Of a stretch of 64,000 bases of DNA, positions 15,330 through 27,194 are shown piece after piece (position 1 is the stretch's first letter; every line of letters begins with the position of its first letter). Made by a program: the position numbers and the translations under genes. The stretch is taken from contig VWZX01008149.1 of NCBI GenBank assembly GCA_013399015.1, positions 112,963 through 176,962 of the forward strand, in the 5' to 3' direction. The notes beneath the pieces are model-generated. The model ran no database searches and was not told the origin of the DNA. It worked only from the letters and a program-made list of their open reading frames with translations. The DNA is from Galbula dea. Lineage: Eukaryota > Chordata > Aves > Piciformes > Galbulidae.

Positions 15330-15735
15330 ATCCCGTGCTGCTCCAGGAGGTTATTCCTCCGCAGGTGCAGGACTCTACACTTGCCCTTGCTGAACTCCAC
15401 GAGGTTCCTCTCCCCCAGCTCTCAGCCTGACAGGGGTCACCACTCCTCCCAGTGCTGGATCAGCAGCAAACTGGCTGAGGGCCACTCTGTGCCTTCAGCC
15501 AGGTCACTGAGGAAGATGCTGAACAAGACCAGACCCAGCCCTGAGCCCTGGGGAAGACCACAAGCTCCTGGCCTCCAGCTCAGCTCTGCCTCACTAACCA
15601 CAACCCTCTGAGCTCTGTCCTTCAGCCAGCTCTCAGCCCTCCTCACTGTCCTCTCACCTAACCCCTGCTTCCTAAGCTTCTCTATGAGGATATTAGGGGA
15701 GACAAGGACCCAAAGCCTTGCTGAAGTTCAGGTGG
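15330..15735 (-). mobile_element. CR1 reverse transcriptase fragment, antisense
   Basis: The minus strand gives a degenerate reverse transcriptase stretch: SWLKDRAQRVVVSEAELSW, then GLPQGSGLGLVLFSIFLSDL, which is the family's G-x-PQGS-x-L-x-P-x-LF motif with substitutions. It lacks the 3' end. Intergenic positions 15736-17230 after it show no exon I can support. Confidence 0.85.
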
Positions 15736-17245
15736 ACACCACCCACTGCTCCCCCCTCACCCACCCAGCCAGCCACAACATCCCAGAGGCTATTTCCATC
15801 CCACCCACTGCAGGAGTCCCAAGGCTCTGCTCCACCTGCCATGGCAGCAACAGCTCCTGAGGAGTTTTCCATCAGGATCAGAGACAGAAAATGGAATTCC
15901 CACCCCAATGGGAAGGTGGCACCTGCCACCCTCAGCCATGTCCTGCACATCTCAGGGAGGAGGGGGCAGGTTTTGCCTGTCCTGGCCCATCTGCCTGTGC
16001 CTGAGGCAATGGAAACTGTTAACCACAGCTTGCAGCAGAGCTGTGAACACACATTCTGGACCTTCCCACCCTCCTGCTGCCACCTCCAACTCACCACCCT
16101 CCTCCACTGCTGGAAGTCTTCATTTTTCAGCCTACATTTGGTCAAAAGCTTCAACAAGTCCATCAAGGAATGGAGCAAAAGCATCCAGCGTGTCCCACCA
16201 GCAGAGGACAACACAAGCCTGCAGGCCCCAGCTCCATGGCCTTGGAGCAGTTACAACCCCCCCAGGAGCTGGAGAGCAGCTCTCCCAGGAGCTCCCTGGC
16301 TCTAAGGGTGGCTGTCTCCTCCCCATGTCCTCATGTCCCATCACTCTGGTCCCCTCCCAGCACTTCCACCTTTGTTTCTGCCTCCCTGATAGCTCTGTCC
16401 TGGTAACAAACCTCTCCTGTGAACCCCTTACTGTCTCCCAAGGCCTTCATGTCCCCTCAACTCTCTCCTCCTCCACTATTTCTCCCCAAACATGACAAAT
16501 CAGCATGCAGAGGGAGACTTTCCTGTGTGGCACCAACCCAAGATGGGAGCAGGAGAGACACCACTGCCTCCAGCCTCTCATGTAAGGCAAACATCACCTG
16601 AAAGCTTCAACAGCCCAAAGAGAACCCGATGACACCAAAACATGTTTGTGGGCACTGAGCAGAGCCAGGGGAAGGGTGGGAGCAGACACTTCTCCCTCAC
16701 CCTCAGAACTGGCCACACAGTGAGCTGTTTGCCACAGCTCCTGAGCTGGGGAACCTGCTGCAGCAGACAGGAGATTCTGTGCTGCAGGATGCACAGCCCT
16801 GGCTCCAGCACAGCCTGAAGGTCACCAACAACCAAACAAAAAAGGAGGAAAAAAAGAGGTTTTTATGATTACAAGGAACAAGAACAAAAGGTTCACCTCC
16901 TTCCTGGTACAACCACCTGGTTTCCCCCCCTTCAGGGAAGGAGGAAGGCCTGGGGAAGTTGGCAGCACCAGGAATGCTGAGCAGGCACCTGAGATGTCTC
17001 AGCCAGCATCCTGCCCCCGAGAATCCCTCTCTGTGGAGCTGCTTCCCAGGGCCTCCCTCAGCTGGAAGCATCCAGGAGGCTTCCAGCAAAAGCAGAGAAG
17101 AGAAAATTGTGTGTTTCCAAGGTGAACTCATCCCAAAAGTGACATGGAGCCCTTGCAGGTCACCTCCCTGCAGGCACAGAGTGCAGGGATCCCCCTCCCG
17201 ATGTCAGCTTCCTCCAGGCTCCTGGGGGAGGTGGAGTTGGCTTCA

Positions 17246-17251
17246 TTTATT
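17246..17251 (-). terminator. TEX261: Candidate poly(A) signal of TEX261
   Basis: TTTATT on the plus strand is AATAAA for the minus-strand gene, about 355 bp past its stop codon. No nearer canonical signal was seen. A plus-strand AATAAA at 17449-17454 is in the wrong orientation. Confidence 0.4.
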
Positions 17252-17606
17252 CTGCTCTGTCTCACTCATGGCCCTGTGCAAGCCTCCCCTAAGCATCGAG
17301 TGTGTGCTGGGGCCACTTCCCCCAGCACCAAACCACTGCTTGGCTCCAAAGGTCAGGAGACCACAACCTCTCCCAGGTCCTCCAGCTGGGTGGGGGCTGG
17401 GCCCTTACTCACATCCTTTTCACACACAAATCCCATGGGATGAGCTGCAATAAAAAGCCACCAGCCCTCCCTGTGTCCATCCAGTGCTGTCGGTACCTCC
17501 GGTCATCTCCTAGTTGAGAGGTTTCTAGAACAATCCTTTTGGGGGACATAGAAGAGGGTCCCCTGCACAGTTTGGGTCTGTCCTGCTCCCTCCTGGCAGC
17601 CAGGAC

Positions 17607-20600
17607 TCAGTAGATCTTCTGTCTGCTGGGCAAAATGGCTTCCTTGATGAAGGAGAAGATCAGGAGGATGCCAGAGCGTTTGCCCCTCTTCCCTTTGGTG
17701 AAGTAGTTGGAGACGACGTCGTCTGGGGGGAGAAGGGAAGAGCAGTCAGGCAGGGAGCAGAGGAGCCCTGGGCTGGCTTGGACTTGATGATCTTAAAGGT
17801 CTCTTCCAACTAAAATGATTCTGTCATTCTATTTCAGGGTGATGCATGAGCTGCCTTTAAAGCCTGGGAGGTTCTGGTTTGCTCATATTGGGTCTGTCCT
17901 GGTGATCCTGTAAGCTGCTGGCAGAGAGCCCAAACCCTGAGCTCCTTCTCTTCAGCCACAGGGAGAGACAGGACCCCAGGGCTGCAGAGATCCCAGAATC
18001 CCAGCATGGCTGGGGCTGGAAGGGACCTCTGGGGATCATCTAGTCCAACCCCCTGCTCCAGCAGGGTCACCCACAGCAGCTTGCCCAGGATCACCTCCAG
18101 CTGGGGCTGGAATCTCTCCCCAGAAGGAGACTCCACAACCTCTCTGGGCAGCCTGGGACAGGGCTCCAACACCCTCACAACAAACTAGTTTCTCCTTAGG
18201 TTTTCAGCTGAAACCTCCTGGCTTCCAGTTTGTGCCCAGTGCCCCTTAGCCTGTCCCTGGGCACCACTGAGCAGAGTCTGGCCTCGGCCTCTTGCCCCCA
18301 GCCCTGTGTTCTTGCTCAGCCTTGAACAGCTCCCCTCTGGGGCTGCTCTTCTCCAGGCTAAGCAGCCCCAGGGCTCTCAGCCTTTCCTCCTGCCAGAGCT
18401 GCTGCAGTGCCCTCAGCATCTTGGGAGCCTCTGCTGGACTCTCTCCAGCAGTTCCTTGTCTCTCTTCAACTGGGGAGCCCAGAACTGGACCCAGGGCTCC
18501 AGCTGTGGCCTCACTAGGGCAGAGTGATCTGTTTCAAGAGCAGAGGAGGAGAACCTCCCTTGACCTGCTGGTCACACTCTTCTGAACGCCCCTCAGAAGA
18601 CTGCTGATGTAATGCTTGATGTAAAGCCAGAACAGCTCCTCCCCCTGTAGCAGTCCTCTTTTTCCTGCTTTTCCCCAGTTTTTGGAAGGTTTCACCCCAC
18701 CAGCTGCCTCCCTTCCCTGCTCTGTGTGAAGAGAACTGAGTGTGCTGAGCAGAGCCCCTGTCAGATCCCCCTGGAGCTCAGGGGCAGCTCAGGAGCACTC
18801 ACCTCCAGGCTGCACTGTGGAGGGCAGGACGTTCTCCCCAGCTGACAGGGAGACGAAGAAAGCAAAGGGAATTAACCACAGGCAGAAGGTGAAGTAGGCA
18901 AGAACCTGTGGGCAGAGCAAGAGGCAGTGAGAGCAGAGTCTGACCCCCACAAGCTCTGCTCCAGCCCTAGCCCTACCTCCCAATGACACACCCCAAGTTT
19001 CTACCTGAACCCCTCAAGAGAAAGAGAGGAGAACCACAGCTCAGTCTTTCCTGAGTCCCAGTGTCACCCTCAGAAGCTGATAAGGAGATGGAGTTCAGGC
19101 AGTGACTCCCACTGAGCCTGTGGGAAAGCTTTCTCCTGTCTTGGGCACCTGAAAAGCTTCACTGCCCCCAGAAACCTGAGCTTCAAAGAGCACAAATAAA
19201 CAAGCAGGAAATTAGCTGTCTCATTATGGCTAATTACATCCTCTCCATGCCTTCCAGAGACTAAAAGAAAGAGTCAAGAGCTGGCTCCTTCTGCCATGAG
19301 GTAGGACATGGGTTGGAGCTCAGGGTGGTTTGGGGAGAGGGTGAGCCAAGAGGTGCTGAGCTGCCACCCAGCTGAGCCCTCCCTTCTCCAGGCTGAACAA
19401 CCCCAGTTCCCTCAGCTGCTCCTCACACTTGTGCTCTTCACCACCTTGGCTGCCCTTCTCTGGACACACTCCAGCACCTCAATGTCCTTCTTGCAGTGAG
19501 GGAACCAAAACTCAACCCAGGACTCAAGCTGTGGCCTCCCCAGTGCCCAGCCCAGGAGGACAATCCCTGCCCTAGTCCTGCTGCCACACTAGTGCTGATC
19601 CAAGCCAGGTTGCTCTTGGCCACCTCAGCACTCTGCTGGCTCAGCTTCAGCTGCTGTCACCCAACACCCCAGACCCTTTTCCCCCAGGCACTTTCCAGCC
19701 ACCCTGCCCCAAGCCTGGAGCATTCCTGGGGTTGGTGTGACCCAAGTGCAGGACACAGCACTTGGCCTTGTTGAACCTCATCCCATTGGCCTCAGCCCAT
19801 GGATCCAGCCTGGCCAGATCCCTCTGGAGATCCTCCTGCCCTCCAGCAGATGAACACTTCCACCCAGCTTGGTGTCATCTCCAAACCAAGGGTGCCTTGA
19901 TCTCCTCATCCAGACCACTGATAAAGAGATGAAAACAGGACTGGTTCCCTGGGGACAGCCCTGGTGACTGGAATGTGCAGCTTTGCCTTGGCAGCCATGA
20001 GGTTGGTGACACAGAACAATCAGACACACAAAGCAGGGGTGATTCATCCAAAAGGGGAGTGATCTGTGGTTAGCTTGTAAGAAATGAAAACTACTATTAC
20101 TGTCTACTTTGCTTTCCTTCCTGAAATGCTGAACACTAAGCAAAGCCTGTGCTCTAGATTCCCTGCTTCTTCTGTCCTCCAGCTGCCTGAGAAAGGCCCC
20201 AAGCTCACACCCAAGACAAGCAACTGCAGCTTCCCTGGTACTTTGAAGGGAAGAAGCTGAGGAACCCCCAGGGAAGCTCTGTGATGCTCAGCATGTCTCA
20301 CTGCTGACCCAAAAAATGGCATTTTCCCTCTTCCCCCTCCCAGCACCACCTGGAAGAACATGGCTCAGGCTCCCTCCTGGAGCTCTCTCACCTCTGAGAA
20401 CGGGTAATACTCTTCTGCAAAGTACTGGAATGCCAAGTAGTGATTGAAAATAACCAGCACTGCCAAAGGAAAGCACAGCAGAGTCAGTCTCCAGCCTGGG
20501 AGAAACCCAACCAGTGTCTTCCTGCTCCTCCCTTCTGCCCAGCCCCTCCCCCCAGCCCCCTCCACACCGAGGGATGCTGCCGGTGCTAAAATATTTCCAC

Positions 20601-23600
20601 TTAGCTAAGTGAGAAACGGCCCGGGGCTGCCCCAGCCCAGCTCCATTCTGCTCCTCTGGGCAGCCCTGGCCGAGCCCCGGGTCCCTCTGGTGGCTTCATC
20701 CTCCGAGGGCAGCTCAGAGAGCCCAGCCTGACACTTGCTAATGCTGAGAGAAGCAGTGAAAAAGCCTCTGTCCCCGACAGCTGCTGTGGAGAGCAGCTCT
20801 TCTGCCAGCTGCAGAGCAAGTCAAGCTGAAATGCAGCCAGGACAGAGCGTTAACACCCTCCTGGCAGCACAAAAAATAAACACCATTTAGCTCTTAGGAG
20901 ACAGAAGTCAGAGCTTCTTCCACCTCTTCTTTGAGAGGCCAAGGCAGCAGTTCCAGCCCTGGGTGAGCAGAGTCCCAGGGACAGACAGCCCTGCCACAAG
21001 ATGCTGTCTCCTCTGCTGCTTTCTTGTCCTCTCCAGCCCCAGGACGTCAGGGAGGATCCAGGGAAGAGTTCAGGTCACCCAGCTCCTGATCTCCTCACCA
21101 TGGCAGAGCTCCCCTGGTTGGTAAGCAGTAGATAAAATCCTGCCCAGGAGGAGCCTGTGAGGAGCTGAGGTTGGTTAGCTGTGCCCTGAAATATGCATAA
21201 GAGCCTGCAGAAAGCCATGCTGGAGAGATTCTGCTCCTTCACTACTTAAGGTGTCAGCACCAATCACTCAGAGCAGAGACCTGACCTCAGAGCTGTGCTC
21301 TGGATCTGTCTGAGGACACTCAAACAGGCAGAAGACTGAGGAGGAAACCATCTGACCTACTCAAGCAGCCAAAAAACAGTTGAATTGGTACAGCTACTAG
21401 GCCACCAGCCTGGACCCAGCAGCACTGGAAGCTCTGGATGTTCCCAAAACACTGGAGCTGGGAATGTGAAGCCCTGCCTGACCCCACACCACAATCCTGC
21501 ACCTGCTGCTGGGATGGGAGGAGAGCTCCACATGCCTGGCCCTCACCAGAGCTAGTCCAGAGGCCACCCAGCAGATCCCCCAGGAAAGGTGCAAAGTGAC
21601 AAAGAAAATTCCCTGGTGGAAGCTCTCCAACACCCTGCTGAGAGAGGACTTTCTCCAGGGACCCTGAGGAGTTCCCACACTCATTGTGGATGTTTGCCTC
21701 AAAGCTTCTCAACATCAGCTTATGACAACACACACCCAGCCTGTCACAGCCCAGGGTCATGCCATGCTGTCATCATTCAGGTTGGAAAGGACCTCTGAGA
21801 TCACCAAGTACAACCACTGACCCAGCACTGCCAAGGCACCACTAACCCATGGCCCTCAGCACCACAGCTCCAGGGCTTTTCAGCCTCTTCAGGGGTGGTG
21901 ACTCCACCACTGCCCTGGACAGCCTGGGCCAGGCCTTAACCAACCCTTTCCAGGAAGAAATTGTTCCTCATCTCCAACCTAAAGCTCTCCTGCTGCAACC
22001 TGAGGACATTTCCACTTGTTCCTTGGGAGAAGAGCCCAACCCCCACCGGGCTCCAACCACCTGTCAGGTAGCTGCAGAGAGTGAGAAGGTCTCCCCTGAG
22101 CCTCCTCTGCTCCAGGCTAACCAAGCCCAGTTCCCTCGCAGCACTTGTGCTCTAGACCCTTCCCCACCTTCACTGCCCTTCTCTGGACACACTCCAGCAC
22201 TTCAATGTCCTTCTTGCAGTGAGGGAACCAAAGGACTCGACCCAGGACTCAAGCTGTGGCCTCCCCAGTGCCCAGCCCAGGAGGACAATCCCTGCCATGC
22301 TGGCCACACCATTTCTAATCCAAGCCAGGTTGCTCTTGGCCTTCTTGGCCACCTCAGCACTCTGCTGGCTCAGCTTCAGCTGCTGTCACCCAACACCCCA
22401 GACCCTTTTCCCCCAGGCACTTTCCAGCCACCCTGCCCCAAGCCTGGAGCATTCCTGGGGTTGGTGTGACCCAGGTGCAGACCCAGCTCTTGACTTTGTT
22501 GAACCTCATCCCATTGGTCTTACTCATGGATCCAGCCTGGCCAGATCCCTCTGGAGATCCTCCTGCCCTCCAGCAGATCAACATTTCCACCCAACTTGGT
22601 GTCACCTCCAAACTGACTGAGGGTGCCTTGATCCCCTTGTTCAGATCATTGATAAAGAGGTGAAACAGAACTAGTCCCAGTACTGAGCCCCTGGGGAACA
22701 CCACTAGTGACCAGTCACCACCTGGAGTTAAATCCATTCCCTACCACTCTGTGGGCTCAGGCATCAGCCAGTTTCTTACCCAGCAAAGAGGCCACACAAC
22801 CAGCAGCACTTCCCACACCCACATTTATCACAGCAATTCAAAAGCACCAGACAAAGCTCAAAGTCCTGTGTAAAGCCACAGGGGCAAGGCCCAGGCCTTG
22901 GCTGGCAGCCCATGATGAGGGTGAGGAGGTTTCCCCCAGCCCAGAGGGGAGGTGAGGACCCCACTCACCACAGGACAGGATGAAATTGGAGGAGGTCAGG
23001 ACGATGAAGGGGAAGGTCTGCAGCAAACCAAAGTAGACCAGGTTGGTGAACAGCCCCACGCCCACCATGAAACCAGGGAAGTGTTCAAAGAGGTAGAGGC
23101 CAACCAGGATGGCTGAGGAGAACTGGAAGAGAGGATCAAGGAGTCAAGGCAGGTGGATTGAGGGCAGGAGTCCTGCTGGGAGCAGTGGGAATTAGGATTT
23201 TTTGTGTGCTCTGATGGAATCACATCTCCCCATGCACCACCCAGTCAGGGCAGGTCCCAGTGGGATCCCACCCTGCTGCTGCTGCACCTCATGCTAGGGG
23301 ATGCTGCAGCTGGGCCTCAGTTTCCCCAGCCAAGGGAGAGAGGCAGTACCCAGGGTGTCACCTCCCCAGTTAAGTGAGGAGCACCCCTCAATATCTAGGG
23401 CACCCAGAGCACCCAGGAGACCTCCAAACTCTGAGGCCTCAGAAGGACTAAGGGGCTTGATGGGCACCCATGGGAACCCCAATCTCTGGGGCTTCCACAG
23501 GATCTCAGGGGCACCCAAAGAACCTCCTTAATCTCTGAGGTATCCACAGGACCTCATGGACATTGAGAGGCCTCAGGGGCACACAGGGGATCCTCAGTTT

Positions 23601-24643
23601 CTGAGGCTTCTACAGCACCTCAGGTTCCCCCAGTTAAGCGAGGTGCCAACCAAAGCAGCCTCTGCCAACCTCCTTCCTCGGGAGATGCAGTCAGCTTGGG
23701 AAGTAGGAGCTTCCTGAGCTTTTATCCCCTCTATGTTCCAGGCCACAGCCACTCTGCCAGCCCTGTGGCCACCCCAGAGGGGATCTGGGCAAGAAGCCAC
23801 CCATGGACTTACCCAGATCATGTATTTGATGATCCTCCTGGTGACAACTGTGTACTCCTCGATCAGCTCTGCCAGGTAGTACAGCCCAGCAGCTGTGGGG
23901 AAAGGCCCAGTTCAGCCCCACAGCCCAGGGGGGGAACACTGGGGCACACACACTGGTGCCTCCAGCCCCCCCAGTTCCTCCCCACCCAGTCCAGAAGAGA
24001 CTGAAGGGCACGGGTTACACCACTCCCCTCCCTCATTACCCCCAGCATCTTCCTCACAACTCTCTGAGGCACCGAGGGGACCTCATGGACACCCATGGGA
24101 ACCAAAACTCTCGGACTTTCACAGAACCTCAGGAGCACTCAGAGCCCTCATGGGCACCCATGGGACCTCTCCAATCTCTGGAGCATCCACAGGACCTCAA
24201 GAGCACCCAGAGGCACCCATGGGACTCCCAATCTGTGTGGCACTCTGAGGCCTCAGGGACATCCACGGGACCTCAATCTCTGTGGCACTCTGAGGCCTCG
24301 GAAGCACTCTGGGGACCCCAATCTCAGGAGCACTCTGTGGCCTCGGGGACACCCAGGGAACCCTAATCTCTAGGTCACCCAAGGGAGCCCCGCGACACCT
24401 CAGCCTAGTCCAGGTCCCCGGAAGGTGCCGACCCAGCTGCCAGCACGACTCCAGCCTACCCCCTCCTCATTGCCGACAAACACACGACATATCGCGATAG
24501 GAGCCAGCGACCAGGCCCAGCCCTCAGCGCAGCGACACCCCGCGAAGGTCCCGACCCCCGGCGGCGGGCTCACCGATTGCCAAGGTGACAAAGGCCACCT
24601 GGATGAGCAGGGACAACCAACTCAGGACATAGATGAACCACAT
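17607..24643 (-). CDS. TEX261: TEX261, Svp26/Erv26-family ER-export membrane protein
   Basis: Six coding exons in transcript order: 24643-24574, 23892-23813, 23122-22969, 20459-20392, 18905-18803 and 17722-17607. Phases match throughout and the product is 196 residues, the usual TEX261 length. It starts MWFIYVLSWLSLLIQVAFVT, a membrane segment, followed by AAGLYYLAELIEEYTVVTRR and at least three more hydrophobic segments (FEHFPGFMVGVGLFTNLVYF, FPFIVLTSSNFILS, FTFCLWLIPFAFFVSL). The tail is basic (FTKGKRGKRSG) and ends RQKIY. The family comprises multi-spanning ER/early-Golgi proteins; yeast Svp26 is a cargo adaptor for COPII export. An in-frame upstream ATG at 24745 would add 34 residues rich in Ala, Gly and Arg, but the ATG at 24643 matches the family. 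Introns carry CR1 copies and a minisatellite on both sides of exon 2. Confidence 0.97.
17770..17832 (+). mobile_element. CR1 3'-end scrap, sense
   Basis: Only the terminal module is left (GATGATCTTAAAGGTCTCTT followed by an ATTCTGTCATTCT microsatellite-like end). It lies in the last intron of TEX261, 50 bp from the final exon's acceptor. Confidence 0.75.
17990..18600 (-). mobile_element. CR1 LINE fragment, antisense (second subfamily)
   Basis: The low end begins CCCAGCATGGCTGGGGCTGG and continues through the CTCTGGGCAGCCTGGGACAG module and the CTTCTCCAGGCTAAGCAGCC stretch. This is a different CR1 subfamily from 12668-13380, with the SPRGHLLNAEQEL-type ORF2 end. It lies in sense orientation within a TEX261 intron. 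Confidence 0.9.
19365..19980 (-). mobile_element. CR1 LINE fragment, antisense, lacking its 3' end
   Basis: The minus strand encodes the GQGLSSWAGHWGGHSLSPG and FGDDTKLGGSVHLLEGRR stretches of CR1 ORF2. The fragment ends near the reverse transcriptase region. The 3' terminal module is absent, so this is a rearranged rather than simply 5'-truncated copy. Confidence 0.88.
20598..20611. other. 14-bp perfect palindrome in TEX261 intron
   Basis: CACTTAGCTAAGTG reads the same on both strands. It lies in CR1-free sequence between TEX261 exons 20392-20459 and 22969-23122. Confidence 0.6.
21770..22755 (-). mobile_element. Longest CR1 fragment in the window, antisense
   Basis: About 985 bp from the 3' end (GGTTGGAAAGGACCTCTGAG on the plus strand) back to the reverse transcriptase motif RGSVLGLVLFHLFINDL on the minus strand. 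It contains frameshifts. It lies in sense orientation in the TEX261 intron upstream of exon 20392-20459. Confidence 0.92.
23330..23640 (-). repeat. Minisatellite in TEX261 intron 2
   Basis: Degenerate units of about 50 bp, built from GGCACCCATGGGAACCCCAA and CTGAGGCCTCAGGGGCAC. The same family recurs at 24055-24385 on the other side of exon 2. Confidence 0.85.
24055..24385 (-). repeat. Minisatellite in TEX261 intron 1
   Basis: Units like CACTCTGAGGCCTCGGAAGC and GGACCTCATGGACACCCATG, clearly related to the array at 23330-23640. Together the two arrays bracket exon 2 (23813-23892). Confidence 0.85.
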
Positions 24644-24860
24644 GGTGACAACAAAACCAAACCGAGCCCCGCCGCTCCCAGGGCCTGCTCCGGGGCCTAC
24701 TCCCGCGACGGCGGCGGCGGCGCTGAACACGCGGCGCCGGAACAAACGAGACGGGCCCGGGCCTGGCCCTGCCGCCGGCGCCCGCCCCGCGCCACAGCGC
24801 CCCCTGCAGGCGGGGAGGACTTACCGCTCCGCCCCCGCGGCAGGGGCGACCCCCAAATAC
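24400..24860 (-). promoter_or_regulatory. TEX261: CpG-rich promoter and 5' UTR of TEX261
   Basis: GC-rich sequence dense in CG dinucleotides surrounds the start codon at 24643 and contains short GGCGGCGGC runs. No TATA box is seen. It changes abruptly near 24845 into the 20-21 bp array. The transcription start is not determinable by eye. Confidence 0.7.
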
Positions 24861-25660
24861 AGCCAGGGAGCCCCAAAACGGCACAAGGGATCTCGGAACG
24901 AGACAGAGGGCCCCAAAACACAGCCAAAGAGCCCCAAAACTGCACAAGGACCCCATTCTGCATAGGGATCCCCTAAACTGTGCAGAGAACCCCTGCACCC
25001 ATATAGGGACCCCCTGGACCTGTATAGGGACCACCTGCACCCATACAGGGACTCCTATACCCATACAGGGATCTCCTGTACCCATAAAGGAACTCCTGCA
25101 CCCATATAGGGACCCCCTGCACCAATACCAGGATTCCTATACCCATTTAGGAACCCCTGCACCTATATAGGGATCCCCTATACCCATACTGGGGCCCCCT
25201 GCACCCGTATAGGGACTCCTGTACAAATGCAGGGACCCCCTGCACCCATAGAGGAACTTCTGTACTCATACAGGGACCCCAGTCCCCATACTGGGACCCC
25301 CTGCACCTATATAGGGACCTGCTCACACATACAGGGACTCCTGCACCCATACAGGGGTCTCCTGTACCCATACCGGGACCCCTGCACCCAGACAGGGACT
25401 CCTGTACCTGTATAGGGACCCCATGCACCCATACAGAGACTCTCTGCACCCAAATAGGGACCCCCTGCACCCATACCGGGATTTCTGCACCCATTTAGGA
25501 ACCCATGCAACCATATAGGGACCTCCTGTACACACACAGGGAGCCCCTGCACCCATTTAGGGTCTCCTGTACCCATATAGGGACCCCTGCACCCATACAG
25601 TGCCCCTCTGCACCCATAGAGGGGCTCTGTGACCATATAGGGACTCTGTGTGGGGTCAGA
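24845..25660. repeat. 20-21 bp minisatellite array upstream of TEX261
   Basis: About forty copies of a CTGCACCCATATAGGGACCC unit. The edge next to TEX261 is degenerate (ACAGCCAGGGAGCCCCAAAA) and the core is more regular. Minus-strand translation gives a Met-Gly-Ala-Gly-Val-Pro-type repeat, an artefact of the 21-bp period. Confidence 0.95.
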
Positions 25661-25679
25661 GGTGCACCAGATTGTATCT

Positions 25680-25810
25680 CCTGAGCTGTTGTTGTAGGGT
25701 CACAGGTGCCATGGATGGGTGACCATGGGTGGATGGTCATGGGTGGCCATGGATGGGTGGCCACCGTTGGGCAGCAATGGATGGGTGACTGTGGGTGGCT
25801 GCCCATGGGG
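25680..25810 (+). repeat. CCATGGATGGGTGACCATGG tandem repeat
   Basis: About 130 bp of short ATGGGTGG/ATGGATGG units. Between here and the gap (25811-26257) is unique GC-rich sequence with a pyrimidine run near 26035-26070 and no exon I can support. A plus-strand AATAAAAG at about 25887 has no gene to serve. Confidence 0.75.
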
Positions 25811-26257
25811 TTGGGCTGTGTGAGTGCTATTTTGGGGTGGTTTGGGGTTCTTTTCCCCCTTTTCCTTTTCCCAGTTCAACCCAACAATAAAAGTGCTGCA
25901 AAGTTCATGGCTGTGTCCTGCTGGGAGCTGCTGGGGCACCCAACCATGGCTAATGTTCCCAACCTGTGCTTCCCTTCCCTTTTCCAGCTCTTTATGGATC
26001 TGACAGAGCTTTTTGCTGCTTCCACCCCCACCCCTTCCCTCCCTCCTCCTCTTCCTCCCCACCCTCAAGGCATGGAACACCCCCCCCAGTCTCTGAGCAC
26101 CCTCAGGGATTTGGGTTTCTGTTTCCTCTCAGCCCCTCTGCAGCCCCATGGACCATGGGGAGGCTTCCCCCACCCCTCCAACCCCTCCCTGGATCCCCAT
26201 GGGACCTGCCTGACACCCTCCACCCCAAAAAATTCCCATGGATGGGATTTTGTCTCC

Positions 26258-26631
26258 NNNNNNNNNNNNNNNNNNNNNNNNNNNNNNNNNNNNNNNNNNN
26301 NNNNNNNNNNNNNNNNNNNNNNNNNNNNNNNNNNNNNNNNNNNNNNNNNNNNNNNNNNNNNNNNNNNNNNNNNNNNNNNNNNNNNNNNNNNNNNNNNNNN
26401 NNNNNNNNNNNNNNNNNNNNNNNNNNNNNNNNNNNNNNNNNNNNNNNNNNNNNNNNNNNNNNNNNNNNNNNNNNNNNNNNNNNNNNNNNNNNNNNNNNNN
26501 NNNNNNNNNNNNNNNNNNNNNNNNNNNNNNNNNNNNNNNNNNNNNNNNNNNNNNNNNNNNNNNNNNNNNNNNNNNNNNNNNNNNNNNNNNNNNNNNNNNN
26601 NNNNNNNNNNNNNNNNNNNNNNNNNNNNNNN
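26258..26631. other. Assembly gap (374 N)
   Basis: A run of undetermined bases within the tandem-repeat-rich TEX261-NAGK interval. Flanks are GC-rich low complexity, a common cause of bird assembly gaps. Open frames running across it are meaningless. Confidence 1.
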
Positions 26632-27194
26632 CCACCCTCCCCTCCCCACACCTCACAGTCACCCCTTCCACCCTCCAGCCCTGGGAGGGGGCTGGGGGAG
26701 GGTGATGGTGGCAGACAGTCCATGGCCAAGGGATGGGGATGGAAGAGAAGGAGAAGGAGGAGGGAGGAGGAGGAGGAGGCCAGAGCCCATTCCTTATGCA
26801 TCCCTGGGCTGATGCAGCCTGACAGGCTGGTTCCAGTGGCTCCCTCACGCTGGAGCTGCTATTCTGGCTGAGGTTCATTTGGTCCGTGTTGGGTGGGGGG
26901 TCACACTCCGGTCAGCCTTGCCTGATATCATATTCCCGGGTGTTCCAGGAAAGGTTTGCCTGTCAGCTCCCCTCAGCCTTGACGTGCTCCTCGAACTGTG
27001 AATGCAACGCAGTTGGGGACCAGGAGCCATGCGAGCGCCTGGCAGCAGCTCAGCTCTGCTCCACCGCCCCGAGCCGGGGGCACCCCAGGGTGGGAGGCAC
27101 CCAGCAGCCACAGCATCCCTGGGTGGGGGTGATGGGGTGAGGCAGGAGAGGATTTAGGAGCCCCCCCCCCTCCCCCCCCCGGTGAGAAGGGGGA

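Noticed and set aside
14703..15611. 302-codon plus-strand open frame
   Set aside because: It is generated by the 41-51 bp minisatellite and runs into unrelated antisense CR1 sequence; composition is repetitive and no domain is seen.
17449..17454. AATAAA on the plus strand near the TEX261 3' end
   Set aside because: Wrong strand for TEX261 and more than 5 kb from the end of the shootin-like gene, which has its own nearer signal.
24644..24745. Upstream in-frame ATG extending TEX261 by 34 residues
   Set aside because: The extension is Ala/Gly/Arg-rich CpG-island sequence and the family starts at MWFIYVL.
25706..26878. Open frames across the N gap
   Set aside because: Undetermined bases produce false continuity.
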